From DASZYF01 sp035545535 (lineage in GTDB: Bacteria > Actinomycetota > Actinomycetes > Mycobacteriales > CAJCIY01): a stretch of 19,563 nucleotides of DNA. Positions 1-7,689 of the stretch are shown in pieces (the stretch's first letter is position 1; each line of letters opens with the position of its first letter). The stretch lies in contig DASZYF010000011.1 of the NCBI GenBank assembly GCA_035545535.1, forward strand, positions 1 to 19,563. The letters run 5' to 3'. Below the pieces are notes generated by a model. It was not told where the DNA came from. It made no database searches and saw only the letters and a list, made by a program, of their open reading frames with translations. The translations under genes were made by a program, and so were the position numbers.

Positions 1-744
1 GCCGGTGGTCGCACCGGCGACGCGCAGCCCGTCGATGACCGGGTCGGCGCTCACGTAGCCGTAGGACACCGTCGTCGTGCCGCTCGGCAGGTCGAGGGCG
101 TCGAGCACCGGGGCCGCGGCCCGGCGAGCGGTCGCGTCGTCGGTCACCGGGTACGGGCTCGGCGCCACGGGCGGCTCGTCCGGCGGCACCGCCGTCGGCT
201 TGGTCGGGGGGCCCGGCGCCGCGGAGGCATCGACGGTGCCCGGGTCGTAGCCGGATGCGCTGCCCGACGCGCCGATCGCCACCGAGGACTGGTCCACGGC
301 GTAGCCGACGCTGCAGTCGGACGCAGCGTCCGGGCAGCTCGGTCCGTAGCTCCACATGCCGTTCGCGTCGACGCGCAGCCGGGGGCCGGCGGTGTAGCCG
401 CCGTTCGCCGCGACCACCGGGTCGGTGACGCCGAGCGCCGTGGCGAGGCGCTGCACGGCCGCCTGGTCCGGCTTCGACGGCCGGTAGACCGGGGCCGAGG
501 TCGGCTCGGCCGGCAGCGATGCCTGCAGCACGTACCCGCTGCCGGTGGTCGAGCCGCCGCCGCCCTTGCCCTCGGCCACGCCCGGCACGGCGGCGGTGTC
601 GGCGGTGGTGTTGGCGCTGCCCGCTGCCAGGTGCAGCACCGGTGGCGGCGCGCCCTGTCCGGCGATCTTCGAACCGCAGCCGGCGGCCAGCAGGGCCGCC
701 ACGGCCACGCCGGCGACCACGCCCCCGTGCTGCACCAGCTTCAC
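1..744 (-). CDS. Putative secreted lipoprotein, C-terminus off the window
   Basis: The frame is open from the start to the window edge, so the gene is partial. The N-terminus has one Lys, a hydrophobic stretch and a clear lipobox (L-A-A-G-C, Cys 23 from this start), so the product should be exported and lipidated on the outer face of the membrane. The mature part is rich in Gly, Ala, Pro, Ser and Thr, with a Gly-rich linker soon after the lipobox and a later Pro-rich stretch. Two close cysteines (S-C-P-D-A-A-S-D-C) could form a disulfide. I do not recognise the family. The start is a choice between ATG at 753 and GTG at 744. The AGGAG at 755-759 is only 1 nt from the ATG but 10 nt from the GTG, so GTG is preferred. 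It lies 45-54 bp downstream of the broken acyl-CoA synthetase on the same strand and may be cotranscribed. Nothing ties it functionally to sterol catabolism. Confidence 0.72.
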   Translation of the reverse strand, partial: MKLVQHGGVVAGVAVAALLAAGCGSKIAGQGAPPPVLHLAAGSANTTADTAAVPGVAEGKGGGGSTTGSGYVLQASLPAEPTSAPVYRPSKPDQAAVQRLATALGVTDPVVAANGGYTAGPRLRVDANGMWSYGPSCPDAASDCSVGYAVDQSSVAIGASGSASGYDPGTVDASAAPGPPTKPTAVPPDEPPVAPSPYPVTDDATARRAAAPVLDALDLPSGTTTVSYGYVSADPVIDGLRVAGATTG

Positions 745-798
745 CCCACCCATGCTCCTGTGACGCGACCGCGCCCGCTCCGGTTCCCGAGATCCGGG

Positions 799-2337
799 TC
801 AGGAGTACTGCTCGCGGAGCTTGTACTTGAGGACCTTGTTGAGGGTCTCGTTGCGGGGGAGCGCGGCGGTCACCTCGAGGCGCTCGGGGATCTTCTGGCG
901 CATGAGGCCGTGCCCGTCGAGGTAGTCGACCATCGCCGGGAACGTCAGCGGCTCGGCGCCGTCGGCGGTCTCGACGACGGCGACGACCATCTCGCCGCGC
1001 TCGGCGTCGGGCACGCCGATGACCGCCACGTCCTTCACCGACGGGTGCGCGAAGAGCAGGTCCTCGAGCTCCTTGGCGGAGATGTTCTCGCCCTTGCGGA
1101 TGATGACGTCCTTCAACCGGCCGGTGAGCGAGATGTGGCCGTCGGGGCGGATGACCCCGAGGTCACCGGTCTTGAACCAGCCCTCGTCGTCGAACGCTGC
1201 TGCGGTGAGCGCGGGGTCGGTGTAGCCCTTGCAGACGATCGATCCGCGCACGCGGACCTCGCCCTCCTCGCCGGCGGCGCAGACGGTGCCGTCGGCCTTC
1301 ACCGTGCGGACCTCGATGCCGACGACCGGCTTGCCCTCGGTGTGCGCGAGCTGGTCGGGGGTGTCGTGCGGGCCGCCCTGGGCGATCATCGGGCACTCGG
1401 TCATGCCGTAGCCGTGCAGCACCGGGATGCCCATCTCGGCCAGCACCTGGTGGTAGATCTCGGGGGGCTTGGGTGCCCCGCCACCGGCGAGCTTGCGCAG
1501 CGACGGGACCACCGGTGCGCCCGGAGACTTGCGCTGCTCGGCCAGGAACATCGAGTAGTGCGCGGTGCTGCCGCCCGCCATCGTGGCGCCGAGCTTCGCG
1601 AACGACTCCACCGCGTCGGCCGGGATGAACGACTCGAGCAGGATCGCGGGGAACCCCGCGAGCAGCATCATGAAGAAGTAGTCGGGCCCGGCGATGTGGG
1701 CGAACGGGAACGCGATCGAGCCGACGTCGTCGGGTTGCATGTCGAGCGCCGTCGCCAGGCCACGCCCGCCCGCCATCAGCGTGTTGTCGGTGTGCTGCAC
1801 GCCTTTCGGGTCCGAGGTGGTGCCCGACGTGTAGTACACCCAGCGCACCGCGTCGCCGTCGGTGGGCGCCGGCGGCAGGTTCGCCGGATCGCCCTGCGGT
1901 GCGTTCGCGTCGATGGGCAGCACGGTCGGCGACGGCGTCAGCCCAGCGGCGAGCGTGCGGGCCATGGCCGGCCGGTCCTCGTCCTTCCAGATCTCCGGCA
2001 CGAGGAAGAACGCGGGCTTCGACGCCCGCAGCACGGCGCCGACCTCGCGCTCGCGGTAGAGGTGGATGATCGGGTTCTACACCGCGCCGAGGCGCGCGAG
2101 GGCGAGCGCGACGACGATGCTCTCGACGCGCGTGGGCAGCTGCCAGGTGACGACGGTGCCGGGGCCCACACCGAGCTCGTGCAGACCGGCCGCCGTGGTC
2201 TCCGCCCGGTCGCGCAGCTCCTGGCACGTCGTCGTCGCGCCCGACGTCTCGATCAGGATGGGCGCGTCCGGGGTGAGCGCGGCCCGCGCCTCCACCAGCT
2301 CCCAGACCGTCGCCGCACCTTCGATCAGCTCGCCCAC
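799..2337 (-). pseudogene. AMP-dependent acyl-CoA synthetase interrupted by an amber codon
   Basis: This would encode a 512-residue class I adenylate-forming enzyme (acid + ATP + CoA to acyl-CoA). Visible motifs in order: P-loop YYTSGTTSDPKG, GYGMTE, GWFKTGDLG, hinge RLKDVIIRKGENISAKE, and a C-terminal NKVLKYKLRE carrying the expected catalytic Lys. The start is GTG at 2337, because AGGAGG lies 7 nt upstream; a GTG at 2361 is in frame but unsupported. Codon 87 (2077-2079) is TAG, in the sequence LGAV-stop-NPIIHLYRERE. Relatives usually read GAVQNPII here, so a CAG to TAG change is the simplest explanation. Both sides stay in one frame with no other damage. The next in-frame start I see (GTG 2034) would lose about 100 N-terminal residues of the acyl/ATP-binding domain. 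Options are a recent pseudogene, a sequencing error or readthrough. It is divergent from the SnoaL-like gene (38 bp between starts). Natural substrate unknown. Confidence 0.85.
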
Positions 2338-2375
2338 GCGAACCCCTCCTCTGCGCCGCACGCCATGATGCCGTC

Positions 2376-2822
2376 ATGGACCTCGAAGAGCTGATCGCCC
2401 GCGAGTCGATCCGTGACCTCGTCGCGCGCTACAACAGCAACGGCGACAGCGGCCGGCTCGACCCGCTCATGGAGCTGTTCGCCGAGGACGCCGTCATGCA
2501 GATCGACGGCGGCGACGCGCACGAAGGGCGGGCCGCCATCCGCCGCTTCTTCGAGAGCGCGGTGACGGGCTTCGCGGACACGCCGGGCCCGGTGCTCGTC
2601 CGGCACAGCGTCACCACCCACGTCATCGACGTCACCGGTCCCGACACCGCGACCGGGCGTGCGTACTTCACCGTCTTCCTCGCCGAAGGTCCCGACCACT
2701 GGGGCCGCTACGTCGACGAGTACACGCGCATCGACGGGACGTGGCGCTTCGGGAGGCGCAAGGTCAGCACCGACGGCCGGACGCCCGGAGGGTGGGCCGA
2801 CCGCCGGCGCGACATCCGCTAG
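2376..2822 (+). CDS. SnoaL-like / NTF2-fold protein
   Basis: A 148-residue protein with the layout of the SnoaL-like/NTF2 superfamily: an N-terminal helix (LEELIARESIRDLVARY), then an L-x-E-L-F-A-E-D-A-V strand, a helix starting GRAAIRRFF, a strand with RHSVTTHVIDV, and a C-terminal sheet YVDEYTRIDGTWRF. Such proteins are small alpha+beta barrels acting as isomerases, cyclases, dehydratases or ligand binders, and are common beside steroid genes (ketosteroid isomerase has this fold). The specific reaction cannot be read from the sequence. ATG 2376 has no Shine-Dalgarno. A weak -10-like CATGAT ends 6 nt upstream, so it may be leaderless. Its stop shares a CTAG with the stop of the convergent aldehyde dehydrogenase. 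Confidence 0.85.
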   Translation: MDLEELIARESIRDLVARYNSNGDSGRLDPLMELFAEDAVMQIDGGDAHEGRAAIRRFFESAVTGFADTPGPVLVRHSVTTHVIDVTGPDTATGRAYFTVFLAEGPDHWGRYVDEYTRIDGTWRFGRRKVSTDGRTPGGWADRRRDIR

Positions 2823-4279
2823 GACGTGACGCCCGGGATCTCGGTGCCCGGGAGCACGCTGATGGACTTCAGCTCGACGAAGGTGTCGAGGCCCTCCGGC
2901 CCGAACTCGCGGCCGAGGCCCGAGGTCTTGTAGCCACCGAACGGCGCACCGAAGTCGATCGTGTAGTGGTTGATCGACATCGTTCCGGTGCGGATCTGGC
3001 GGGCGACGTCGAGCGCCTTCGCGCTGTCGGCCGACCACACCGAGCCCGCGAGGCCGTAGTCGGAGTCGTTCGCGATCGCGACGGCCTGCTCCTCCCCGTC
3101 GTAGGGGATCACCGCGAGGACGGGACCGAAGATCTCCTCCTGCGCGATGCGCATCTTGTTGTCGACGTCGGCGAACACGGTCGGCTCGACGTAGAAGCCC
3201 TTGTCGAGGCCCGCGGGACGGCCGCCGCCCGTGACGACGCGCGCACCTTCGCTGCGGCCGGACTCGATGTAGCTCTCGACGCGGGCCCGCTGCCGCTCGG
3301 CGATGAGCGGACCGACCGCGGTCTCCATGTCGAGCGGGTCGCCGACCTTGAGCGCGCCGACGGCCGCGCCGACGGCCTCGACGACGTCGTCGTAGCGGCT
3401 GCGCGGCGCGAGGATGCGGGTCTGCGCGACGCACGCCTCACCGTTGTTCATGATCCCGGCGCCCACGAGCGTCGGGATGAGCGACAGGTCCGCGTCGTCG
3501 AGCAGGATCGCCGCGCTCTTGCCGCCGAGCTCGAGCGAGCAGCGCTTGAGCTGCTCGCCGCAGATGCCCGCGATGGTGCGGCCGGCCGCCGAGGACCCCG
3601 TGAACGAGACCTTGTCGACGCCCGGGTGGCGGACGAGGTACTCGGAAACGTCGCGGTGCGCCGGGACGATGTTGACCACGCCCGCGGGCACGCCCGCCTC
3701 GGTGCAGACGTCCGCGAAGAGGAACGCGTTGAGCGGCGTCTCGGGCGCGGGCTTGAGGACCACCGAGCAGCCGGCGAGCAGCGCGGGCGCCATCTTGGCC
3801 GCGATGAGGAACAGCGGCACGTTCCACGCGACGACCGCGGCGACCACGCCGACCGGCTCGCGGCGCACGATGACGGGGGACAGGACGCCCTGGCGGACCT
3901 CCTCGAACGGGTACCGCTCGGCCAGCTGCGCGTAGTAGTCGAAGATCATCGTGGGCGCGAACGCCTGGGCCGGGAGGGCGAAGGACAGCGGGGAGCCCGC
4001 CTCCTGCGCGACCATCTTCGCGATCTCCTCGACGCGGCCCTGCAGCAGCTTCGCGATGTTCGCGATCACCGCGGCGCGCTCGCCCGGGTGCATCCGCGCC
4101 CACGGGCCGGAGTCGAAGGACTTCCGCGCGGCGGCCACCGCCGCGTCGACGTCGGCGTTGGTGCCCTGGGGCACCCGGCCGATGACCTCTTCGGTCGAGG
4201 GGGAGACGACGTCGATGACCTCGTTGCCCGCAGGGGCGGTCCAGGCGCCGTCGATGAACAGCTGGTCGTGGGTGATCAC
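2819..4279 (-). CDS. NAD(P)-dependent aldehyde dehydrogenase
   Basis: A 486-residue cytosolic aldehyde dehydrogenase (aldehyde + NAD(P)+ + water to carboxylic acid), normal length for the family. Catalytic residues are all visible: Asn153 (AWNVP), Glu250 (LELGGKSA), nucleophile Cys283 (NNGEACVAQTR) and Glu382 (EEIFGPV). GTG 4279 (protein VITHDQLFIDG) is chosen because homologues start near this point. The in-frame ATG at 4375 would add a low-quality extension reading through the palindrome and KstR box. There is no Shine-Dalgarno; TTGACG-17-TACGAA ends 6 nt before the GTG, so a leaderless transcript is possible. It is divergent from the P450, and its end overlaps the SnoaL-like gene by 4 nt. 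Oxidation of an alcohol-derived sterol side-chain aldehyde is an inference from the neighbour only; the substrate could be another aldehyde. Confidence 0.92.
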   Translation of the reverse strand: MITHDQLFIDGAWTAPAGNEVIDVVSPSTEEVIGRVPQGTNADVDAAVAAARKSFDSGPWARMHPGERAAVIANIAKLLQGRVEEIAKMVAQEAGSPLSFALPAQAFAPTMIFDYYAQLAERYPFEEVRQGVLSPVIVRREPVGVVAAVVAWNVPLFLIAAKMAPALLAGCSVVLKPAPETPLNAFLFADVCTEAGVPAGVVNIVPAHRDVSEYLVRHPGVDKVSFTGSSAAGRTIAGICGEQLKRCSLELGGKSAAILLDDADLSLIPTLVGAGIMNNGEACVAQTRILAPRSRYDDVVEAVGAAVGALKVGDPLDMETAVGPLIAERQRARVESYIESGRSEGARVVTGGGRPAGLDKGFYVEPTVFADVDNKMRIAQEEIFGPVLAVIPYDGEEQAVAIANDSDYGLAGSVWSADSAKALDVARQIRTGTMSINHYTIDFGAPFGGYKTSGLGREFGPEGLDTFVELKSISVLPGTEIPGVTS

Positions 4280-4285
4280 CAGGCG

Positions 4286-4314
4286 TTCGTAACAGCGTTC
4301 CAGGCGGCCGTCAA
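4286..4314 (-). promoter_or_regulatory. Candidate promoter of the aldehyde dehydrogenase
   Basis: On the minus strand TTGACG (4314-4309) is followed after 17 bp by TACGAA (4291-4286), with GTG 4279 beginning 6 nt further on. The -35 is good and the -10 is weak. If used, the transcript would start at or next to the start codon, which fits the missing Shine-Dalgarno. Confidence 0.3.
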
Positions 4315-4332
4315 CGCGCACGGGTACGAAAA

Positions 4333-4347
4333 CTGACGACTCGTCAG
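4333..4347. promoter_or_regulatory. 15-bp palindrome in the divergent intergenic region, candidate operator
   Basis: CTGACGA-C-TCGTCAG is a perfect 7-bp inverted repeat around one base; flanking AA and TT add further symmetry after one mismatch. It is centred 61 bp upstream of the aldehyde dehydrogenase GTG and 51 bp upstream of the P450 ATG. It is unlike the KstR motif, so if it is an operator it belongs to another regulator. No regulator for it is encoded in the window. Confidence 0.45.
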
Positions 4348-4354
4348 GTTCCGC

Positions 4355-4383
4355 TTGCCTCCAGAGTGAGAACACGTTCTAAT
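4355..4383 (+). promoter_or_regulatory. Candidate promoter of the P450 operon, leaderless
   Basis: TTGCCT (4355-4360), a 17-bp spacer and TCTAAT (4378-4383) match a housekeeping-type promoter. The ATG at 4391 begins 7 nt after the -10, where transcription would be expected to start. There is no Shine-Dalgarno before this ATG, consistent with a leaderless message. The KstR-like box overlaps the -10. Confidence 0.42.
4368..4381. promoter_or_regulatory. KstR-like operator upstream of the P450 operon
   Basis: GAGAACACGTTCTA matches the published KstR consensus T-NN-AAC-NN-GTT-NN-A at every fixed position except the first base (G for T). The same AACACGTTCTA core recurs at 16807-16817 beside the kstR-like gene. 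The site covers the -10 and ends 9 nt before the P450 start codon, so a bound repressor would block the promoter. Confidence 0.75.
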
Positions 4384-4390
4384 AACGTCC

Positions 4391-5620
4391 ATGGCGTTGA
4401 CGTGTCCTGCGCACGAGGTCGACCTGTACGACATGGACCAGTACCAGCTGGCCATGCCGCTGGAGAAGTGGGCCCGTCTGCGGGCCGAGGAGCCGGTGTT
4501 CCACCACCCGGATCCCGAGCAGCCGCACGGCTTCTGGGCGGTGACCAGCCACGCGGACGTCGAGTTCGTCAGCCGCAACGCGGAGATCTTCTCCTCGGCG
4601 GCCCGTGGGTCCCTGTCGACGGAGATCCCCGAGGAAGACCTCCAGCTCACCAAGACGCTCTTGATCAACATGGACGCGCCGGAGCACACCCGGCAGCGCG
4701 GGCTGGTCAACCGCGGCTTCACGCCGCGCCTCATCGGCAAGCTCGAGGAGCGCATCGGCGACGTCTGCCAGCAGATCGTCGCGGACGCGGTGGCCAAGGG
4801 CGAGGGCGACTTCGTGACGCTCTGCTCGGCCGAGCTGCCGCTCATCGTCATCTGCGAGCTCATGGGCGTCCCGCAGGAGGACCGGCACCGGGTCTTCGCG
4901 TGGTCGAACAAGATGATCGGTCACGACGACCCCGAGTTCGGCAACGACCGTGAGGTCTCGCAGCAGGCGATGACCGAGATGTTCATCTACGCGAACGAGC
5001 TCGCCGAGGTGAAGCGCAAGCAGCTCCAGGACGACATCGTCAGCAAGCTCCTCACGCCCGACGAGGCGGGGGAGGTCCTGTCCGAGCTCGAGTTCGACAT
5101 CTTCTTCCTGCTGCTCGCCGTCGCCGGCAACGAGACCACGCGCAACGCGATCTCCGGCGGCATGCGCGCGCTCGTCGAGCACCCCGACCAGTGGGAGCGC
5201 CTCAAGGCCGACCGCTCACTCGTGCCCACCGCCGCCGACGAGATCGTGCGCTGGGTGTCCCCGGTCATGCAGTTCCGCCGCACCGCGATGAAGGACGTCG
5301 AGCTCGGCGGCGCACAGATCAAGGCCGGCGACAAGATCCTCATCTACTACCCGAGCGCCAACCGCGACGAGAAGGTGTTCGAGAACCCGGACACCTTCGA
5401 CGTCGGCCGCAACCCCAACCCCCACCTGGGCTTCGGTGGCGGGGGTCCGCACTTCTGCCTCGGCCGGCACCTCGCCAAGCTCGAGATCGAGCAGATCCTC
5501 TACGCGCTGCTCGACCAGGTCGAGAAGGTCGAGATCATCGGCGAGGTCCGCCGCCTGCGCTCCAACTTCATCAACGGCATCAAGGAGATGCCCGTGAAGT
5601 TCTACCCGGCGAACGCGTGA
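4391..5620 (+). CDS. Cytochrome P450, CYP124/CYP125-type sterol side-chain hydroxylase
   Basis: A 409-residue soluble bacterial P450. Visible landmarks: I-helix AGNETT (245-250), ExxR as E284-I-V-R287, and heme loop FGGGGPHFCLG with proximal Cys356. The stretch RNPNPHLGFGGGG and the C-terminal NGIK resemble mycobacterial CYP124 and CYP125, which hydroxylate the terminal methyl of methyl-branched lipids and of the cholesterol/cholestenone side chain (C26/27) using ferredoxin electrons. No ferredoxin or reductase gene is in the window. ATG 4391 follows the KstR-like box closely and seems leaderless. It is the first gene of the long plus-strand run and overlaps the next gene by 4 nt (GTGA). I infer that it starts sterol side-chain oxidation; a CYP142-like or methyl-branched fatty acid role is the alternative. 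The exact CYP family needs alignment. Confidence 0.9.
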   Translation: MALTCPAHEVDLYDMDQYQLAMPLEKWARLRAEEPVFHHPDPEQPHGFWAVTSHADVEFVSRNAEIFSSAARGSLSTEIPEEDLQLTKTLLINMDAPEHTRQRGLVNRGFTPRLIGKLEERIGDVCQQIVADAVAKGEGDFVTLCSAELPLIVICELMGVPQEDRHRVFAWSNKMIGHDDPEFGNDREVSQQAMTEMFIYANELAEVKRKQLQDDIVSKLLTPDEAGEVLSELEFDIFFLLLAVAGNETTRNAISGGMRALVEHPDQWERLKADRSLVPTAADEIVRWVSPVMQFRRTAMKDVELGGAQIKAGDKILIYYPSANRDEKVFENPDTFDVGRNPNPHLGFGGGGPHFCLGRHLAKLEIEQILYALLDQVEKVEIIGEVRRLRSNFINGIKEMPVKFYPANA

Positions 5621-7167
5621 CGACCGAAGCGCCGCCGATCGGCTTCTGGGTCACCGCCCGCCGCGAGCCCGACCGCATCGCCGTCATCGACGTCGACCAC
5701 ACCGAGCACACCTACGGCGAGGTCGCCGGCCTGGCCCACCAGATCGTCCACGGGCTGCGCTCGCTGGGCCTGACTGCGGGGGACTGCATCTCGGTGCTCC
5801 TCCCGAACAGCGTCGAGATGGTCGCGTTCATGCTCGCGACCAGCGAGGCCGGGCTCTACCTCACGCCGATCAACTACCACCTGACCGGTCCGGAGATCGC
5901 GTACATCGTCGAGGACTCCGAGAGCAAGGTCTTCATCGCGCACGAGCGGTTCGCCGACCTCGCGACCGACGTCGACCTGCCGGGTGTGAAGCGCTACGCG
6001 ATCGGCACGATCCCGGGCTTCGAGCCGCTGTCGGCACTGCTCGACGGCCAGCCGAACACCGAGCCCGAGGACCGCGCCGCCGGCGCGATCATGAACTACA
6101 CGTCGGGCACCACCGGCCGCCCCAAGGGAGTGAAGCGCCCGCTCACCGGAGTTGACCCCGACATCGCCGCGCAGGGCGGTGGCTTCCTGCTGAACCTGTT
6201 CGGCATCACGCCGTTCGGCAACGGCCGTCACCTCGTGGTCGCTCCGCTGTACCACACGGCCGTCGGTCAGTACATGAGCATGAGCCTGCACTCGGGCCAC
6301 GCCGCGGTGCTGATGGACGCGTGGACCCCGGAGGGCACGCTCGAGCGCATCGACCGGCACAAGGTCACGAGCTCGCACATGGTGCCGACGATGTTCCACC
6401 GCATGCTGAAGCTGCCGGCCGAGGAGCGCGCGAAGTACGACGTGTCGTCGATGACGCACGCCATCCATGCGGCGGCTCCGTGCCCCATCCCGACGAAGCG
6501 CCAGATGCTCGACTGGTGGGGCCCGGTCATCTGGGAGTACTACGCGGCGACGGAGGGCGGCGGCACCATCGCGTCCCCCGAGGACTGGGAGAAGAAGCCC
6601 GGCACGGTCGGCAAGCCGTGGCCCATCAGCGAGATCGTCATCTTCGACGACGACGGCAACCAGCTCCCGGCCGGCGAGGTCGGCACCGTCTGGATGTCGA
6701 TGATGGGTCAGACGTTCAAGTACCACAAGGACGACGAGAAGACGGCGAAGAGCTGGAAGGGCCAGTACTTCACCGTCGGCGACGCCGGCTACCTCGACGA
6801 GGACGGCTTCCTGTTCCTCGCCGACCGCAAGATCGACATGATCATCGCGGGCGGTGTGAACATCTACCCGGCCGAGATCGAAGCCGTGCTCATCCAGCAC
6901 CCCGACGTGAACGACTGCGCGGTGTTCGGCATCCCGCACGAGGACTTCGGCGAAGAGGTGAAGGCGGCCGTCGAGCTCATCCCCGGGGTCGAGGCGTCAC
7001 CCGCGGAAGAGGCGAAGATCCTCGACTACATGCGCGAGAACATCGCCAAGTTCAAGGTGCCGCGCAGCATCGACTTCGTGGTCGACTTCCCCCGCGACCC
7101 CAACGGCAAGGTCTACAAGCGCAAGCTGCGCGACCCCTACTGGGAAGGTCGCGACCGCGCGATCTGA
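5617..7167 (+). CDS. Acyl-CoA synthetase (FadD family)
   Basis: A 516-residue adenylate-forming ligase activating a carboxylic acid to its CoA thioester. Motifs: P-loop YTSGTTGRPKG (161-171), YYAATE (308-313), TVGD (386-389), DRKIDMII hinge (403-410) and Lys498 in PNGKVYKRKLR. GTG 5617 overlaps the P450 stop (GTGA), indicating translational coupling with the P450 and suggesting that its substrate is the acid formed from the P450 product or a related intermediate. It differs clearly from the FadD19-like ligase at 13486 (for example YTSGTTG here, YTGGTTG there), so the operon has two ligases, presumably for different chain lengths or branch states. I cannot assign a specific fadD number. Confidence 0.9.
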   Translation: MTTEAPPIGFWVTARREPDRIAVIDVDHTEHTYGEVAGLAHQIVHGLRSLGLTAGDCISVLLPNSVEMVAFMLATSEAGLYLTPINYHLTGPEIAYIVEDSESKVFIAHERFADLATDVDLPGVKRYAIGTIPGFEPLSALLDGQPNTEPEDRAAGAIMNYTSGTTGRPKGVKRPLTGVDPDIAAQGGGFLLNLFGITPFGNGRHLVVAPLYHTAVGQYMSMSLHSGHAAVLMDAWTPEGTLERIDRHKVTSSHMVPTMFHRMLKLPAEERAKYDVSSMTHAIHAAAPCPIPTKRQMLDWWGPVIWEYYAATEGGGTIASPEDWEKKPGTVGKPWPISEIVIFDDDGNQLPAGEVGTVWMSMMGQTFKYHKDDEKTAKSWKGQYFTVGDAGYLDEDGFLFLADRKIDMIIAGGVNIYPAEIEAVLIQHPDVNDCAVFGIPHEDFGEEVKAAVELIPGVEASPAEEAKILDYMRENIAKFKVPRSIDFVVDFPRDPNGKVYKRKLRDPYWEGRDRAI

Positions 7168-7218
7168 GCCGGTCCGCTAGACATCGGAAGACAGCGCAAG
7201 CACGGACGGAAGGCTCGG

Positions 7219-7689
7219 ATGACCACCGACGCGATGGTTCCGCAACATCCCACGGAAGCCCTCGTCGCACCACACGAGATCGAGTACACCTACACCCGTT
7301 CGACCGGTCCGGTCATCGGCGCCTTCCTCGGAGGGCTCCGCGAGAAGCGGATCATCGGCGCCCGCGGCTCCGACGGGCGGGTGCTCGTGCCGCCGTCCGA
7401 CTACGACCCCGTCACGAGTGAGGACCTCACCGAGCTCGTCGAGGTCGGCACGAGCGGCGTCGTCACCACGTGGTCGTGGAACGACACGCCTCTCGAGGGG
7501 CAGCCGCTCGACAAGCCGTTCGCGTGGGCGCTCGTCACGCTCGACGGGGCCGACACCGGGCTGCTCGCCGCGCTCGACGCCGGCAGTGCCGACAAGGTGT
7601 CGACCGGAATGCGCGTCACCGCGAAGTTCGCCGACACCCCCACCGGCACGGTCAAGGACCTCGTCTGCTTCGTGCCGGAGGGTGCGTGA
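7219..7689 (+). CDS. DUF35-type OB-fold protein lacking the zinc ribbon
   Basis: A 156-residue protein with the layout of DUF35/ChsH2-like acyl-CoA-associated proteins: an N-terminal helix, a short ribbon segment, and an OB-fold (TELVEVGTSGVVTTWSW, then FAWALVTLDGAD). The ribbon cysteines are absent: where the next gene has C49, C52, C63 and C66, this one has R49, D52, D63 and T66, and its only Cys is C150. ATG 7219 has GGAAGG 6 nt upstream. The preceding gap is 51 bp, the largest in the operon. Its stop overlaps the next ATG by one base (TGATG). DUF35 proteins pair with Ltp thiolase-fold aldolases, so I infer that this and the next product form the OB-fold side of the Ltp3/Ltp4 complex. As I recall, the mycobacterial counterpart (Rv3521) is a single longer ORF. 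Confidence 0.82.
   Translation: MTTDAMVPQHPTEALVAPHEIEYTYTRSTGPVIGAFLGGLREKRIIGARGSDGRVLVPPSDYDPVTSEDLTELVEVGTSGVVTTWSWNDTPLEGQPLDKPFAWALVTLDGADTGLLAALDAGSADKVSTGMRVTAKFADTPTGTVKDLVCFVPEGA

Noticed and set aside
754..798. Possible terminator between the broken ligase and the lipoprotein
   Set aside because: Only a weak 4-bp CCCG/CGGG pairing was found, too short to support a call.
631..2394. Long plus-strand frame of 587 codons opposite the acyl-CoA synthetase
   Set aside because: Arg/His/Gly/Val-rich low-complexity translation with no motifs; it is the antisense shadow of a gene whose minus-strand reading has clear adenylation motifs.
2741..4336. Plus-strand frame of 531 codons opposite the aldehyde dehydrogenase
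   Set aside because: Antisense shadow; the minus strand has all four aldehyde dehydrogenase catalytic residues.
4280..4375. N-terminal extension of the aldehyde dehydrogenase to an ATG at 4375
   Set aside because: The extra 32 residues do not resemble the family, and would be read through the palindrome and KstR-like box; the GTG at 4279 gives the usual N-terminus.
7168..7218. Possible internal promoter or KstR box in the 51-bp gap before the DUF35 genes
   Set aside because: No AAC-NN-GTT core and no convincing -35/-10 pair was seen; only a Shine-Dalgarno is clear.
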